64,000 nt of DNA from an uncultured Acidobacteriota bacterium (GCA_902826795.1 CADEGD010000002.1:69552-133551); one strand, 5' to 3'; positions 1 through 8,440 are shown, counted from the first letter of the stretch. Program-made: numbers and translations. The notes: generated by a model from the sequence alone, not told the origin.

Positions 1-65
1 GAAACCTGAAGCTTGAAAAGGGAACGACGTTCAACGTTGCTCTTAGTTCGAGCGCTGGAAATTAG
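1..65 (+). CDS. C-terminal end of an unidentified protein (partial)
   Basis: An open frame enters from the left edge and ends at a TAG at 63-65. The visible residues include LEKGTTFNVALSSSAGN. A tail of the form 'leucine, lysine, glutamate, lysine, glycine, threonine, then a short beta strand' resembles the last strand of several secreted or envelope proteins, but about 20 residues are too few for a family call. The gene start is outside the window. Confidence 0.4.
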   Translation, partial: NLKLEKGTTFNVALSSSAGN

Positions 66-192
66 TTGGTTGTTGATTGGATAAGGTCCGCCGGCATCCG
101 ATAAGGGGGCGGCGGTTTTCGTTTGTTTGTTTGCGTTGTGTATGGCGCGCCGAGGTTGCTTTCAGCGCGCCATTTGTGAAAAATAGGGTGTG

Positions 193-453
193 ATGACCGC
201 TTCGGATGAATTATCGCTATTCGAAGAAAAGAAGCCGTTTGCGAGTTCGGCGGTATGGGCGTGTGTGGTTTATTCACTCGTGCCGTTCGTCGGAGTTGTG
301 TTTGTTCCTTTCATTTTCGCTTTTGGAATTGTCGGGTTGGTTCGAGGGGAGGGCGGAGTCCGGGCGATGGGAGCTGGCGTGCTGATCTCAGTAGTTCAAC
401 TGATACTTTGGTGGCTTCTTTATCTGATGCCGAAGCTGAGCGTTAGTGTTTGA
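193..453 (+). CDS. small two-helix membrane protein (DUF4190-like)
   Basis: An 86-residue protein of unknown function. A short acidic N-terminus is followed by two hydrophobic segments, roughly residues 19-50 and 58-82, with a basic/glycine turn between them (VRGEGG). The spacing of two helices and the sequence FAFGIVGLVRG resemble the DUF4190 type of small membrane proteins; this is a resemblance only. GTG at 190 directly precedes ATG at 193. The AGGG at 185-188 is better spaced for the ATG, so I chose 193. No link to the neighbouring HAS-barrel gene is evident beyond shared direction. Confidence 0.6.
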   Translation: MTASDELSLFEEKKPFASSAVWACVVYSLVPFVGVVFVPFIFAFGIVGLVRGEGGVRAMGAGVLISVVQLILWWLLYLMPKLSVSV

Positions 454-567
454 TCCGCCAAGTCTCAGCGAGGGGCTCTCTTAGTTACTGTGGACTGCTG
501 ACCGCCTTATGCTTGCGACAGTTCGGCCACCAACGTTGGACACTCCCTCACGGTCGTGTTTCTGCCT

Positions 568-1155
568 ATGAAGATTGCGAAGATCGTCAGTTCGAATTCA
601 CACATCGCTTATGTTGCACGCGTGTTGGATAGACGTGACGGCGGCGATGAGCCGGCGGCGGATGAATACGCATTCGGACGGTTCGTTTCGATCGACGGCG
701 GCGGCGAGCAAATAGTCGGCGTGATCTCAGATTCGCGGCTTGTAAACCCGGAATATCTGAGCCCATCGACGCGGCTGGGCCAAGCGTCGGCGCTCGGCGA
801 GTTGCGGCGTGACCTGGTTGAAGACAAGCGAACGCTGATCGCGATCCTGCTGTTGGGATCAGTGGTGGGTGGGGTGCCCCAACACTCTATCCCTCTAAAG
901 GTGCTGGAATCGGGTGCAGATGTTGAGTCGATGTCGGGCGAGGACGCGGCGGCGTTTCACCGCAATAACGATGGGGGAGTGCGTATGGGATATTTCCCGA
1001 GCCTGATGTCTCATTCGGGTCCGCTATCGGCCACTTTGGCCAGGACGATCATCGACAGTTTGAAAGCTCATTTTTCCGAAGCCGAACGGCAGAAGCTTGC
1101 CGTGATGGCTGATTCGATCTCGTGGAAGCAGGCCTTTGGAGATTCGCGATTCTAA
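568..1155 (+). CDS. HAS-barrel domain protein (HerA/NurA-associated type)
   Basis: A 195-residue protein. The N-terminal part (MKIAKIVSSNSHIAYVARVLD, then FGRFVSIDG, VGVISDSRLVNPEY) matches the HAS-barrel, the small beta barrel shared by the HerA translocase and ATP synthase. The central segment LIAILLLGSV plus a P-rich turn is typical of stand-alone HAS-barrel proteins. In other genomes such proteins usually sit beside herA and nurA, which form a DNA-end-processing machine; neither gene is visible here. I chose ATG 568 over an earlier GTG at 556 because homologous proteins begin with MKIAKIV. The stop lies 79 bases before the DNA methyltransferase. Function in this organism is inferred, not shown. 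Confidence 0.7.
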   Translation: MKIAKIVSSNSHIAYVARVLDRRDGGDEPAADEYAFGRFVSIDGGGEQIVGVISDSRLVNPEYLSPSTRLGQASALGELRRDLVEDKRTLIAILLLGSVVGGVPQHSIPLKVLESGADVESMSGEDAAAFHRNNDGGVRMGYFPSLMSHSGPLSATLARTIIDSLKAHFSEAERQKLAVMADSISWKQAFGDSRF

Positions 1156-1234
1156 AGCTGAAATTTATCCACGAAACAAGAAAAAAAGAAACAAAAGAAA
1201 GAAGAGAACGGAGACCAACCTGAAGCCTATCTAT

Positions 1235-2023
1235 ATGGTCAAGTTTGAAACGATCTACACGGAAAATTGTCTCGATACTTTTCGTCGTTTGCCGGATGAT
1301 TTTATCGACATGACGATAACGAGTCCGCCGTATGATGACCTGCGCGAGTATAACGGATATCACTTTCCGGTCAAGGCGATCGCGGAAGGGCTGTTTGCGA
1401 AGACGAAGCCCGGCGGCGTCGTGCTGTGGGTAGTCGGCGACCGAACCGTGAACGGGGACGAGACACTGTCGAGTTTCAAGCACGCGTTCGCATTCAAGGA
1501 AGCAGGATTTCGCGTACACGACACAATGATCTACGCGAAGAATAATCCGATCCCGAGCGACTGCGGCAAGCGTTACCGTCAGTGCTTCGAGTACATGTTC
1601 TGCTTTGCGAAAGGCGCGCCGAAGACGTTTAACCCGATCACGCAGGCGATCAAACAAGAGAAAGCGTTCAAGTCTTTTCGCATCACAAAAGTCGGCCGCA
1701 ACGACCTCGCTCACGATCATATCGCCCCGAAAGAACGTAAGGTCAACAACATCTTTTTCTACAACGTCGGCACCTCGTCATCTCGGGACAAGATAGCGTT
1801 TCAGCACCCGGCGATCTTTCCGGAACAACTAGTCGAAGACCAGATACGCACATGGACGAACGAGGGCGACGTCGTCTACGACTGCTTTATGGGCAGCGGC
1901 ACGACGGCGAAGATCGCTTCGTTGCTCGATCGTCAATGGTTCGGTTCGGAGATCTCCGCGGAGTATGTGAAGCTCGCCCGTCAGCGGCTTTCGGCGTATT
2001 TGGGTGAGCAGGTGGCGGCGTAG
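1235..2023 (+). CDS. site-specific DNA methyltransferase, beta class
   Basis: A 262-residue S-adenosylmethionine-dependent DNA methyltransferase. The catalytic motif TSPPY (residues 29-33) comes first and the SAM-binding motif FMGSGTT (about 218-224) near the end, which is the beta-class order used by adenine-N6 and cytosine-N4 methylases. The segment FPEQLVEDQIRTWTNEGDVVYD just before motif I is typical of the family. TSPPY leans towards N4-cytosine but does not decide it. An earlier in-frame start at 1136 would overlap the HAS-barrel gene and add a lysine-rich tail; ATG 1235 is preferred. No restriction endonuclease is adjacent, so it may be an orphan methylase or part of a system with the HAS-barrel gene. 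Confidence 0.88.
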   Translation: MVKFETIYTENCLDTFRRLPDDFIDMTITSPPYDDLREYNGYHFPVKAIAEGLFAKTKPGGVVLWVVGDRTVNGDETLSSFKHAFAFKEAGFRVHDTMIYAKNNPIPSDCGKRYRQCFEYMFCFAKGAPKTFNPITQAIKQEKAFKSFRITKVGRNDLAHDHIAPKERKVNNIFFYNVGTSSSRDKIAFQHPAIFPEQLVEDQIRTWTNEGDVVYDCFMGSGTTAKIASLLDRQWFGSEISAEYVKLARQRLSAYLGEQVAA

Positions 2024-2129
2024 ATTCTAAAGCTCTAGACATTCGCGTTTCCGCCCGCTTACAACTATTTCCTCGCCTGGAGCGTCTATTTGTGTTGTAA
2101 TCCTAGACGACTCTTCCCGATGTAAAACT

Positions 2130-2675
2130 ATGAAATTCACCCACCTAGTTATAGCGCTAACTGCATTTGCCGGTGCCGCGTTCGGCCAGATGCGGCCTCC
2201 GGAAAAAGAAACAACCGCAAAGGACATTAAGCCCGCTCCGGCGGTTGTGAACGCTCAGTATCAGGGCGGTTTCTTTGGCGTGAGCGATAAGGAATCGGGA
2301 ACGCTCAAGTTTGATGATGTGAACGAGCGGCTCGTCTTTTTTGGCGAGGATAAAAAGGAGAAGTTCGCGATTCCATACGCATCCGTCTTGATGATCTATC
2401 CGGACGAGAAATCAGTTACGTCGACGACCGGTAACGTGGTCAAGTACATTCCCCTGCCAGGAGCCGGACTCGCAGGGCTGATCAAAGAGAAACGTCGGTA
2501 TTTGATCTTGAACTATGACGATCCGGATGTTGATGCGAAGGGCACGACCAGCTTCAAGCTTGAGAGCAAGGAACTGCTCGAATCGGTGATTTTCTCGATC
2601 GGCACAAAGGCGAAACTGAAGCAGCGTGGCGATGCGTACATCAGGCCGAAGGTGGCTCAGGCGACGACAAATTAA
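2130..2675 (+). CDS. secreted protein of unknown function
   Basis: A 181-residue protein with a clear signal peptide (charged start MKFTH, hydrophobic core, cleavage near AAFGQ at about residue 20). After a proline-rich linker the body is predicted to be mostly beta strand and soluble (GGFFGVSDKESGTLKFDD, VKYIPLPGAGLAGLIKEKRR). I do not recognise the family. Its last bases overlap the stop codon of rsmE on the other strand by four bases, so the two genes converge with no room for a separate terminator. Confidence 0.75.
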   Translation: MKFTHLVIALTAFAGAAFGQMRPPEKETTAKDIKPAPAVVNAQYQGGFFGVSDKESGTLKFDDVNERLVFFGEDKKEKFAIPYASVLMIYPDEKSVTSTTGNVVKYIPLPGAGLAGLIKEKRRYLILNYDDPDVDAKGTTSFKLESKELLESVIFSIGTKAKLKQRGDAYIRPKVAQATTN

Positions 2676-3403
2676 TTCATATCTCCAAAGCGATGCTGTA
2701 GTATAGAGGCGATCGAGATCGCCGCGGTATCGGCCTTCAGAATTCGGCCGCCGAACGTGATCGACTTGATCCCGGCGGCTGTCGCTTCTTCTATCTCGGC
2801 GTCATCCCAACCGCCCTCGGGACCGATGAATGCGAGGATCTTCGTCGCTCCTTCGACCGCATCGAAATTCTCTCCGTCGCGCTCAGAGAAATGAATTCGT
2901 GATCCGCTGAAATCGTTAGTGCGATCGATGAGTTCTACGAAATCCACTACATCTTCGATCTCCATCAACCGAGCGCGGCCGCATTGCTTCGTGGCTTCCA
3001 TCGCAATTCGTTTCCACCGGGCAGAGCGCTTGGACGGATCGGCGGCTTTCACATCGCAGCGGACGGACGTCATCGGGATGAATCGGTTGACGCCAAGTTC
3101 GACAGCTTTTTGTACAACAAGATCGAGCTTATCGCCCTTTAGCAGTACGGCAGCCATCGTTAGATCGAGCAGTGATTCGGGTGACGCGGGTGTCGCCTCG
3201 TTCTGAATATTCAGGATCGCTTTTCGCTTCTCGATCGTCTCGATGCGACTTTCGAATTCACGTCCCACACCATCGAAAATGTTCGCCGCGTCGCCTACCG
3301 TCAACCGAAGCACGTCCCGTAGATGCCGCGTCTCGTCCTCGTCGAGCGTGACGAGCGATTCAGCAAATTGCGATGGCGGTGCGTAGAAGCGTCTCGTGGT
3401 CAT
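2672..3403 (-). CDS. rsmE: 16S rRNA (uracil(1498)-N3)-methyltransferase
   Basis: A 243-residue SPOUT-class methyltransferase that methylates U1498 of 16S rRNA. An N-terminal PUA-like domain (RRFYAPPSQF, HLRDVLRL, about 1-75) is followed by the knotted SAM-binding domain with AVLLKGDKLDLVVQKAVELGV, IGPEGGWDDAE (from about residue 193) and the closing LKADTAAISIASILQHR. Length is normal for the family. The leader between the start codon and position 3429 contains a dispersed hairpin repeat, so a hairpin would form just upstream of the ribosome-binding region. Confidence 0.95.
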   Translation of the reverse strand: MTTRRFYAPPSQFAESLVTLDEDETRHLRDVLRLTVGDAANIFDGVGREFESRIETIEKRKAILNIQNEATPASPESLLDLTMAAVLLKGDKLDLVVQKAVELGVNRFIPMTSVRCDVKAADPSKRSARWKRIAMEATKQCGRARLMEIEDVVDFVELIDRTNDFSGSRIHFSERDGENFDAVEGATKILAFIGPEGGWDDAEIEEATAAGIKSITFGGRILKADTAAISIASILQHRFGDMN

Positions 3404-3406
3404 TAT

Positions 3407-3429
3407 GGAACGCGGACATTCTTGTCCGC
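3407..3429. repeat. dispersed short hairpin repeat (GGAACGC type), copy 1
   Basis: The bases GGAACGCGGACA, then TTCT, then TGTCCGC form a 7-bp stem (GCGGACA/TGTCCGC) with a 4-base loop. A near-identical 23-base copy (one difference) lies at 20141-20163. Here it is in the 5' leader of rsmE. Confidence 0.65.
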
Positions 3430-3443
3430 CTATTTCTCGTATC

Positions 3444-3469
3444 GCCCTTGCTTACTTGCGGGCTTCTGC
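3444..3469 (-). repeat. REP-like 3'-end palindrome, copy A
   Basis: Read on the minus strand this begins GCAGAAGCCCGCAAG and ends AGCAAGGGC. It matches copies at 8587-8611, 16634-16659 and 16683-16708. The outer GCCC and GGGC can pair. It overlaps the 3' end of the gene at 3452-3994 and provides its last codons (GCA GAA GCC CGC AAG) and the TAA stop. Confidence 0.75.
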
Positions 3470-3994
3470 ATCGTTGTCGAACCTTGACTTGAAATCAACT
3501 GAGCGTTGACGGAGCGAAACCCACGTATCGAACGCTTCGGGCGTTTGGAGCCAGACGGTCAGCCATTCGGCGATCTCGGTCTCTTCGGCTGTGTTCGTTA
3601 ATTTCTCTTTCGCTTCGATCACCCGTTCACGGACGAGGCGGACGCCGTTCTTATCATCTTCAGAGAGAAATTTCTTCCGAAGATTATCGAGATTTCGAAT
3701 ACTTGAAAGGGCTTGTCGAAAAGACTCGACCTTCAGTATGTTGCGAAACTCCGCCGTGTAAGGCTTCGCGTCGTAACGAGTTACGTGGAGCTCCATTATC
3801 TCGGAATGCCTGAGCTCGGCACCTTCATCGGCGAGCAGCCGGGCGATCTTCATCGGTGATTCGACGGCTTGCTCTCCCAATACACTCCGCACTACCTCTT
3901 CGATCGCCTCGATTTCGGCAGAGCCGATGCTTTCGCAATCGAGCTTTTCCCAGACCTCGATCATCAGGTCGTGCTTGGTCTTCGACTCCCACAT
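3452..3994 (-). CDS. conserved-context protein of unknown function
   Basis: A 180-residue, strongly charged, mostly helical protein without signal peptide or membrane segment. Visible stretches: SKTKHDLMIEVWEKLDCESIGSAEIEAIEEVV, MKIARLLADEGAELRHSEIMELHVTRYD and a helical C-terminal half. I do not recognise the family. ATG 3994 is chosen because only one base separates it from the TGA of the heptose adenylyltransferase gene upstream, so translation is probably coupled. That makes a role near ADP-heptose synthesis possible but unproven. The last residues AEARK are encoded by a REP-like repeat. Confidence 0.75.
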   Translation of the reverse strand: MWESKTKHDLMIEVWEKLDCESIGSAEIEAIEEVVRSVLGEQAVESPMKIARLLADEGAELRHSEIMELHVTRYDAKPYTAEFRNILKVESFRQALSSIRNLDNLRKKFLSEDDKNGVRLVRERVIEAKEKLTNTAEETEIAEWLTVWLQTPEAFDTWVSLRQRSVDFKSRFDNDAEARK

Positions 3995-3995
3995 T

Positions 3996-4478
3996 TCAAA
4001 CTTTCGACAGCCGCTCGATGATCTCGGTGGATGAATGATCCTTCGCGTCGCCGACGATCGCGACAGTGCCGCCGTAAGAACGAACGATCTCGCGTTCGGG
4101 CACGGTCTCGGTCGTATAATCTGTTCCCTTGGCGTGAAAATCGGGCTTGATGGCAATCAGCAGCTCCTCTACCGTAGGCTCTTCAAAGATGGTCACCAGG
4201 TCGACGCAACGCAGGCCGGCGACGATCTCGGCACGTTCATTCTGCGGCGTGTGCGGGCGGCCTTCGCCTTTCAGCCTTCGAGCCTGTTCGTCCGAATTGA
4301 CACCGACGATAAGTACGTCGGCAAGATCGGCGGCGCCGAGCAGATAACGCAAATGGCCGACATGAAAAAGATCGAAACAGCCATTCGCCAAAACGATCTT
4401 CGCTCCGTGATCGCGCAGGTCTGCGACCTTGGCGGCAAGGTTTTCGCGATCGAGAATTGGAGCGGTGATGCGCTGCAT
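3996..4478 (-). CDS. rfaE2: D-glycero-beta-D-manno-heptose 1-phosphate adenylyltransferase
   Basis: A 160-residue nucleotidyltransferase equal to the C-terminal half of HldE. It transfers AMP from ATP to heptose 1-phosphate, giving ADP-heptose for the lipopolysaccharide core. [15 protein letters not shown] (residues 32-46) carries the HxGH signature, and [10 protein letters not shown] near the end is the usual second motif. The start shares one base with the stop of the kinase gene upstream (TGATG), so the two halves of HldE are translationally coupled but separate. The later pathway enzyme hldD lies at 26728-27693. Confidence 0.93.
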   Translation of the reverse strand: MQRITAPILDRENLAAKVADLRDHGAKIVLANGCFDLFHVGHLRYLLGAADLADVLIVGVNSDEQARRLKGEGRPHTPQNERAEIVAGLRCVDLVTIFEEPTVEELLIAIKPDFHAKGTDYTTETVPEREIVRSYGGTVAIVGDAKDHSSTEIIERLSKV

Positions 4479-5485
4479 CAGTCAGTGACGGCGGCAGTGT
4501 AAAGTTCCGTCGAGTTATCGTCGATCGAACGACGAAGCTCATCCGCACTCACCGTCGCGGTCCCCTTTTTCATTACGACAATACTGCCGGCATGGTTGGC
4601 GATCCGTGCCGCCTCAGCAAAGCTCAGGCCTGACGCAAGGCCGAGCGCGTAAGCGGCGATAACGGTATCGCCCGCTCCGGTAACGTCGACCGGTTCGCTT
4701 GAGCCGATCGCATCGATCGAGAAAGGCGAATTGCCCGGCTCGATCAGCAGCATTCCTTTGTTACCGCGGGTAACGAGCAATGCCTCGAGGCCGAGAGTTT
4801 CGCAAAGCTTTTCGCAATCGGATTCTGTAAATCCGTCGCCGAGGATCTGTTCGACTTCGTCCTGATTAGGTGTCGCACTGGTAGCTCCGGAAAATTCACC
4901 GAGGCTAAATCGCGAATCGACGATCAAGGGTATCTCTCTCTTCGTAGCAATAGCTTTGGCCTGTTCGAACAGCATCGGCGTAACCACGCCGCAGCCATAG
5001 TCCGAAACGACGATCGCATCTGCGGATGCTCCCGCCGATGCAAGATGATCGCGCAGGGCCTTCGAAGTCACCTCACCTATTGCGCCCGAGTTCTCGTAAT
5101 CGATCCTGATCACCTGCTGTCGAGCAGCGTAGTGCTGACCCGCAAGGACTCGACATTTCGTCGTCGTCGTGAAGTTTGCGTCGAATGCAATGCTATCGGT
5201 ACTAACACTCCCTTTTAGCGATCCGATAAGCTCGGCGCCGTTCGCGTCGTTACCCACTACGCCGACCAGCACCGCTTCGCCGCCAAGCGAAGCTACGTTC
5301 GCCGCCGTGTTTGCGGCGGCTCCCGGACGTGTTTCGGTTTGGTCATGACGCAGGATGAAAACGGGAGCCTCACGCGAAACGCGCGAGATCGTTCCGTTAA
5401 GAAACTGGTCGGCAACAAGGTCGCCGATTATTACCACGCGGCGGCCGGTAAACTTTCCGATATTTTCGGATTCTTTCACTCTCAC
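4478..5485 (-). CDS. rfaE1: D-glycero-beta-D-manno-heptose-7-phosphate kinase
   Basis: A 335-residue PfkB-family sugar kinase equal to the N-terminal half of HldE. It phosphorylates heptose 7-phosphate to the 1,7-bisphosphate. Evidence: [29 protein letters not shown] near the N-terminus with the RVSREAPV signature, [17 protein letters not shown] for substrate binding, and [18 protein letters not shown] (about 265-282) with the catalytic aspartate and anion hole. GTG 5485 starts the frame; a second GTG follows two codons later. It is first in a minus-strand operon with rfaE2 and the unknown gene at 3452-3994. A terminator upstream separates it from the FG-GAP gene. Confidence 0.93.
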   Translation of the reverse strand: MRVKESENIGKFTGRRVVIIGDLVADQFLNGTISRVSREAPVFILRHDQTETRPGAAANTAANVASLGGEAVLVGVVGNDANGAELIGSLKGSVSTDSIAFDANFTTTTKCRVLAGQHYAARQQVIRIDYENSGAIGEVTSKALRDHLASAGASADAIVVSDYGCGVVTPMLFEQAKAIATKREIPLIVDSRFSLGEFSGATSATPNQDEVEQILGDGFTESDCEKLCETLGLEALLVTRGNKGMLLIEPGNSPFSIDAIGSSEPVDVTGAGDTVIAAYALGLASGLSFAEAARIANHAGSIVVMKKGTATVSADELRRSIDDNSTELYTAAVTD

Positions 5486-5501
5486 AATTCTAAAGCAGAA
5501 A

Positions 5502-5528
5502 GGCCGAAGGCAGTTAATGCCTCCGGCC
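5502..5528 (-). terminator. Rho-independent terminator of the FG-GAP gene
   Basis: On the minus strand GGCCGGAGGCA, loop TTAAC, TGCCTTCGGCC form an 11-bp stem with one G-U pair, followed by TTTCTGCTTT. It lies just after the FG-GAP gene stop and before the start of rfaE1, where a terminator is expected. Confidence 0.8.
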
Positions 5529-5551
5529 CGAGTATTTCGATCGTCAAGCGA

Positions 5552-6523
5552 TCAGTGAGTATCGTAAGTTGCTACCGGCAGGTCACCCGGAATTCCCCAG
5601 TTCACTCCAGTGACCGAGAAATTAGAGCTGTTCAAGATCCAGAACGTCCCAGTCGACTGACGCCAGATGGCAATGTCAGTCTTATTGTCGCCGTCATAGT
5701 ATCCTTGGGCGGTGTAATCGTCGCCGGTAGTACCGAAGTTCGCGAGGATCACTTGGGAACCCTGACCATCGCTGCGGTAGATAGCCCAAAGAATCGGGTC
5801 AGTAGCCGTAGCTCCCTCGCGGACGATAGCGACGTCCGTCTTGCCATCGCCGTCGTAGTCACCCGGAACGGCAAAGTCGCTCGAGATGCCCCAAGGCACT
5901 CCAAAGAATCCGACGGTCGAGCCGTAGATATAGAAAGTTGCGGGACTCGCCAGAGTCGGGCCGGGACGCTGTACGGCGAGGTCAAACTTGCCGTCTCCGT
6001 CATAGTCGCCCGGAGTTGCAAAGTCGCCGTCAACTCCCCACTGTGCACTAAAAAAGCCGCCTGTGCTCTTATAAACCCACCAGGTCATTATTCCGCCAGA
6101 ACGTCGGATAATCGCGAGGTCGGTTTTTCCGTCTCCGTCGTAATCTCGCGCCATCGGTTCATCGCCATTAACGCCCCACGTTGCGAACGTGAAGGTAAAG
6201 GTAGAGCTGTTGATGATGTACCAAACGCCCTCGGAATCACGCCAAACAGCGATGTCGGCCTTGTTGTCGCCGTCGTAGTCGCCCGGCGTCAACCGGTCCT
6301 GGTTCGCGATGCCCCATGGCTGACCGAGGATGTAATTTCCCGTCGTCCCGTACACATACCATACTCCCGTGTCCGGTCGAAAGATCGAATAGTCGGCTTT
6401 TTGGTCGCCGTCAAAATCCAGAGCTTCGCGCAAGGCCACCTGGGCCAAACTTGACATGCTTAGCATGCAGATCAACGCGAAAAAAGCGAGGGAACGCACA
6501 AAGGCTGAAGAAATTCGGCTCAT
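5552..6523 (-). CDS. secreted FG-GAP/VCBS repeat protein
   Basis: A 323-residue exported protein. Residues 1-28 form a signal peptide (MSRISSAFVRS, hydrophobic core, cleavage near SLAQ). The rest consists of about six or seven imperfect repeats of roughly 45-50 residues. Each has a calcium-binding loop of the form GDYDGDGKTDVAIVR, then a strand like GVWYVY or FWILNSS, then WGxxGD. Such repeats fold as blades of an integrin-like beta propeller. The protein is made only of propeller repeats, with no enzymatic or anchoring domain visible. Families like this are abundant and lineage-expanded in Blastocatellia; the ligand is unknown. Confidence 0.88.
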   Translation of the reverse strand: MSRISSAFVRSLAFFALICMLSMSSLAQVALREALDFDGDQKADYSIFRPDTGVWYVYGTTGNYILGQPWGIANQDRLTPGDYDGDNKADIAVWRDSEGVWYIINSSTFTFTFATWGVNGDEPMARDYDGDGKTDLAIIRRSGGIMTWWVYKSTGGFFSAQWGVDGDFATPGDYDGDGKFDLAVQRPGPTLASPATFYIYGSTVGFFGVPWGISSDFAVPGDYDGDGKTDVAIVREGATATDPILWAIYRSDGQGSQVILANFGTTGDDYTAQGYYDGDNKTDIAIWRQSTGTFWILNSSNFSVTGVNWGIPGDLPVATYDTH

Positions 6524-6699
6524 TGAGTAAAGTCCTTATAGAAAAGAGGTAAAACGTCGGGGAATACCCGCAATCAATAACTATACTAACTAGCGTGGAG
6601 AGTTCGCAAGACTAAATCGAAAGCTTTTTACTCTAGGTCAACAGGCGTTAGACGCTTCCAAACTTAATAAAGTTGGAATAGCCAAAAAATTTCCAAAAA

Positions 6700-8253
6700 C
6701 TACAGTCCTCGCTGCAACAAATTGACGGTTTGCCCGCCGACAGATATCTGTCCGGAGCGGCCCTTTCCCATGCTTGGATCGACAAAAACCCGGATGTTTC
6801 CCGCACCGCTCGAAACCTTGTCACCCTGTATCCGGATCCAAGGGCGGTCAGAGGAAACAGCGAAATCGCAATTATTGTCCGCCCTGACGGGAATGTCGCG
6901 AAAGCCGCCCTTACGACTTACCGTGGGTATCCGAAGCGGCGGAATGTCGATAACAACAGTACATGTGGTCTGGTTCCGCAAGGCATCGAAGACATTAAGC
7001 CTTCCGTTCGTTTTCGTCGGTGTTGAGATCCAACCGGTCAAAGAATCGACCGTGTTCATGAGCGTTGCCTTCAACGATGCCGCCGTTAACGACGGGTTGT
7101 AGGCGGCTAACAAAGCGGCGGCGCCGGTAACATGCGGAGCGGCCATCGAGGTTCCGCTGCTCGACCCGTAGGAGTTGTTTGACGTTCGAGTCGTGCTCAA
7201 TATGCCCGACCCCGGGGCTGCAAGGTCGACGCTGATCGGGCCGTAATTGGAAAAGCTCGATCTCGCGTCGGTATTTGTTGAAGAAGCTACGGACAAAATA
7301 CTCGGAGACGTGTAGGCGGCCGGGAATGCGGGAGCCGCGGCCGTATCGTTATTCCATCCGTTATTGCCCGCGGCGAATACGTTTAAGATTCCAGCGTTAC
7401 CCATCGCGTCGAGGGCGTCTTTGGTCGCCTGATCGTATCCGCATGCTTCATCACAGCCGGCGTAACTGTTGTTGGTCACGCGAATATTCACGCCGCGAAG
7501 CTTCATCGCCCGGATGTAATTGTAGGCGTTTATCAGCATCGCGGACGTTGTGCCGTATCCATCCGCGTCGTAGATCTTGATCGCCATGATCCGGACGTTC
7601 CAGTTCACGCCGACCACGCCGAGAGCATTATTGCCGACTGCTCCGATAGTTCCGCCGACGTGCGTGCCGTGGCCGTTTTCGTCGAGCGGGTCGGCATCGT
7701 TGTAGTAAAAATCGTAGCCGTAATAATCGTCGGCGAACCCGTTGTTGTCGTCGTCGATGCCGTTGCCCTGCACCTCGCCCAAGTTGCTCCACATGTTACC
7801 GGCGAGGTCTTCGTGGGTGTAACGCATTCCCGTATCGATGTTCGCGACAACAACGGTCGAGCTGCCCGTGGTCAGATCCCACGCGGCCGGGGCAGAGACC
7901 CTTGAAAGTCCGTAAAGGCTGGAGTTCGTCCACTGCGGATCGTTCGGCGTTGCTTGGAGATGATAATAAAAATTTGGCTGTGCGTACTCGATCTCGCCGT
8001 CCAGCGTCGCAGCCGCGGCGGCTTGTTTGGGTTCCGATCCATTTGCGATCTTTACCCGCTGCCAACCGGTGTCGCCTAGAGTTTCCAGATGAGCGAGCCC
8101 GAGCTTGGCGGTGGTCTCGACAACCTTCGTTCGAGAGACATTCTCGCGAAACTTGATCAGGAGCTCATCCTTAGCGTAGGGTTCCCCCTTACCTTGGCTC
8201 AAAGCCAAGGTCGAAAGTAAAGATATTGCGATAAGGATTCGCAGGCTCTTCAT
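6700..8253 (-). CDS. secreted subtilisin-like serine protease (S8)
   Basis: A 517-residue exported protease, counted from ATG 8253. Order: signal peptide (1-20), an inhibitor-like prodomain (about 24-100, ELLIKFRENVSRTKVVETTAKLG), a peptidase S8 domain and a beta-rich C-terminal domain. The catalytic triad is visible: Asp140 in VANIDTG, His195 in NGHGTHVGG, Ser366 in GTSMAAPHVTG. The last 80 or so residues (RGGFRDIPVRADNNCDF..WIRI) look like a BACON-type beta sandwich. An upstream in-frame ATG would add 14 residues before the signal peptide and is less likely. Cys264 and Cys268 in the peptidase domain may form a disulfide. Confidence 0.93.
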   Translation of the reverse strand: MKSLRILIAISLLSTLALSQGKGEPYAKDELLIKFRENVSRTKVVETTAKLGLAHLETLGDTGWQRVKIANGSEPKQAAAAATLDGEIEYAQPNFYYHLQATPNDPQWTNSSLYGLSRVSAPAAWDLTTGSSTVVVANIDTGMRYTHEDLAGNMWSNLGEVQGNGIDDDNNGFADDYYGYDFYYNDADPLDENGHGTHVGGTIGAVGNNALGVVGVNWNVRIMAIKIYDADGYGTTSAMLINAYNYIRAMKLRGVNIRVTNNSYAGCDEACGYDQATKDALDAMGNAGILNVFAAGNNGWNNDTAAAPAFPAAYTSPSILSVASSTNTDARSSFSNYGPISVDLAAPGSGILSTTRTSNNSYGSSSGTSMAAPHVTGAAALLAAYNPSLTAASLKATLMNTVDSLTGWISTPTKTNGRLNVFDALRNQTTCTVVIDIPPLRIPTVSRKGGFRDIPVRADNNCDFAVSSDRPWIRIQGDKVSSGAGNIRVFVDPSMGKGRSGQISVGGQTVNLLQRGL

Positions 8254-8323
8254 CGAGGTAATACGAGTATATTGCCGCCCGTTAAAGATCATCAATGAAG
8301 CATGAAGTTGGGAAGGAAATGGG

Positions 8324-8400
8324 TGGGGCGGCTAGAGGGATTCGAACCCTCGACATCCTGAACCACAATCAGGCGCTCTAACCACTGAACTATAGCCGCC
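8324..8400 (-). tRNA. tRNA-His (GTG)
   Basis: On the minus strand a full cloverleaf runs from GGCGGCTATAG to AGCCGCCCCA. The anticodon loop reads TTGTGGT (GTG), the T arm contains GGTTCGAATCC, and the 3' CCA is encoded. The extra G at the 5' end opposite C73 is the histidine identity element. Confidence 0.97.
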
Positions 8401-8421
8401 ACATTTGAATTTCAAATCGCG

Positions 8422-8440
8422 AGATCTGAAATTTCAGATC

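Noticed and set aside
5339-6454. A 371-codon plus-strand open frame opposite the FG-GAP and rfaE1 genes
   Set aside because: It crosses the terminator and two well-supported minus-strand genes. Its sequence only mirrors the repeated DYDGDGK codons and has no recognisable motif.
5552-6523. The tandem DNA repeats in the FG-GAP gene as a CRISPR-like array
   Set aside because: Unit length varies, the repeats are in frame, and they encode propeller blades; there are no spacers.
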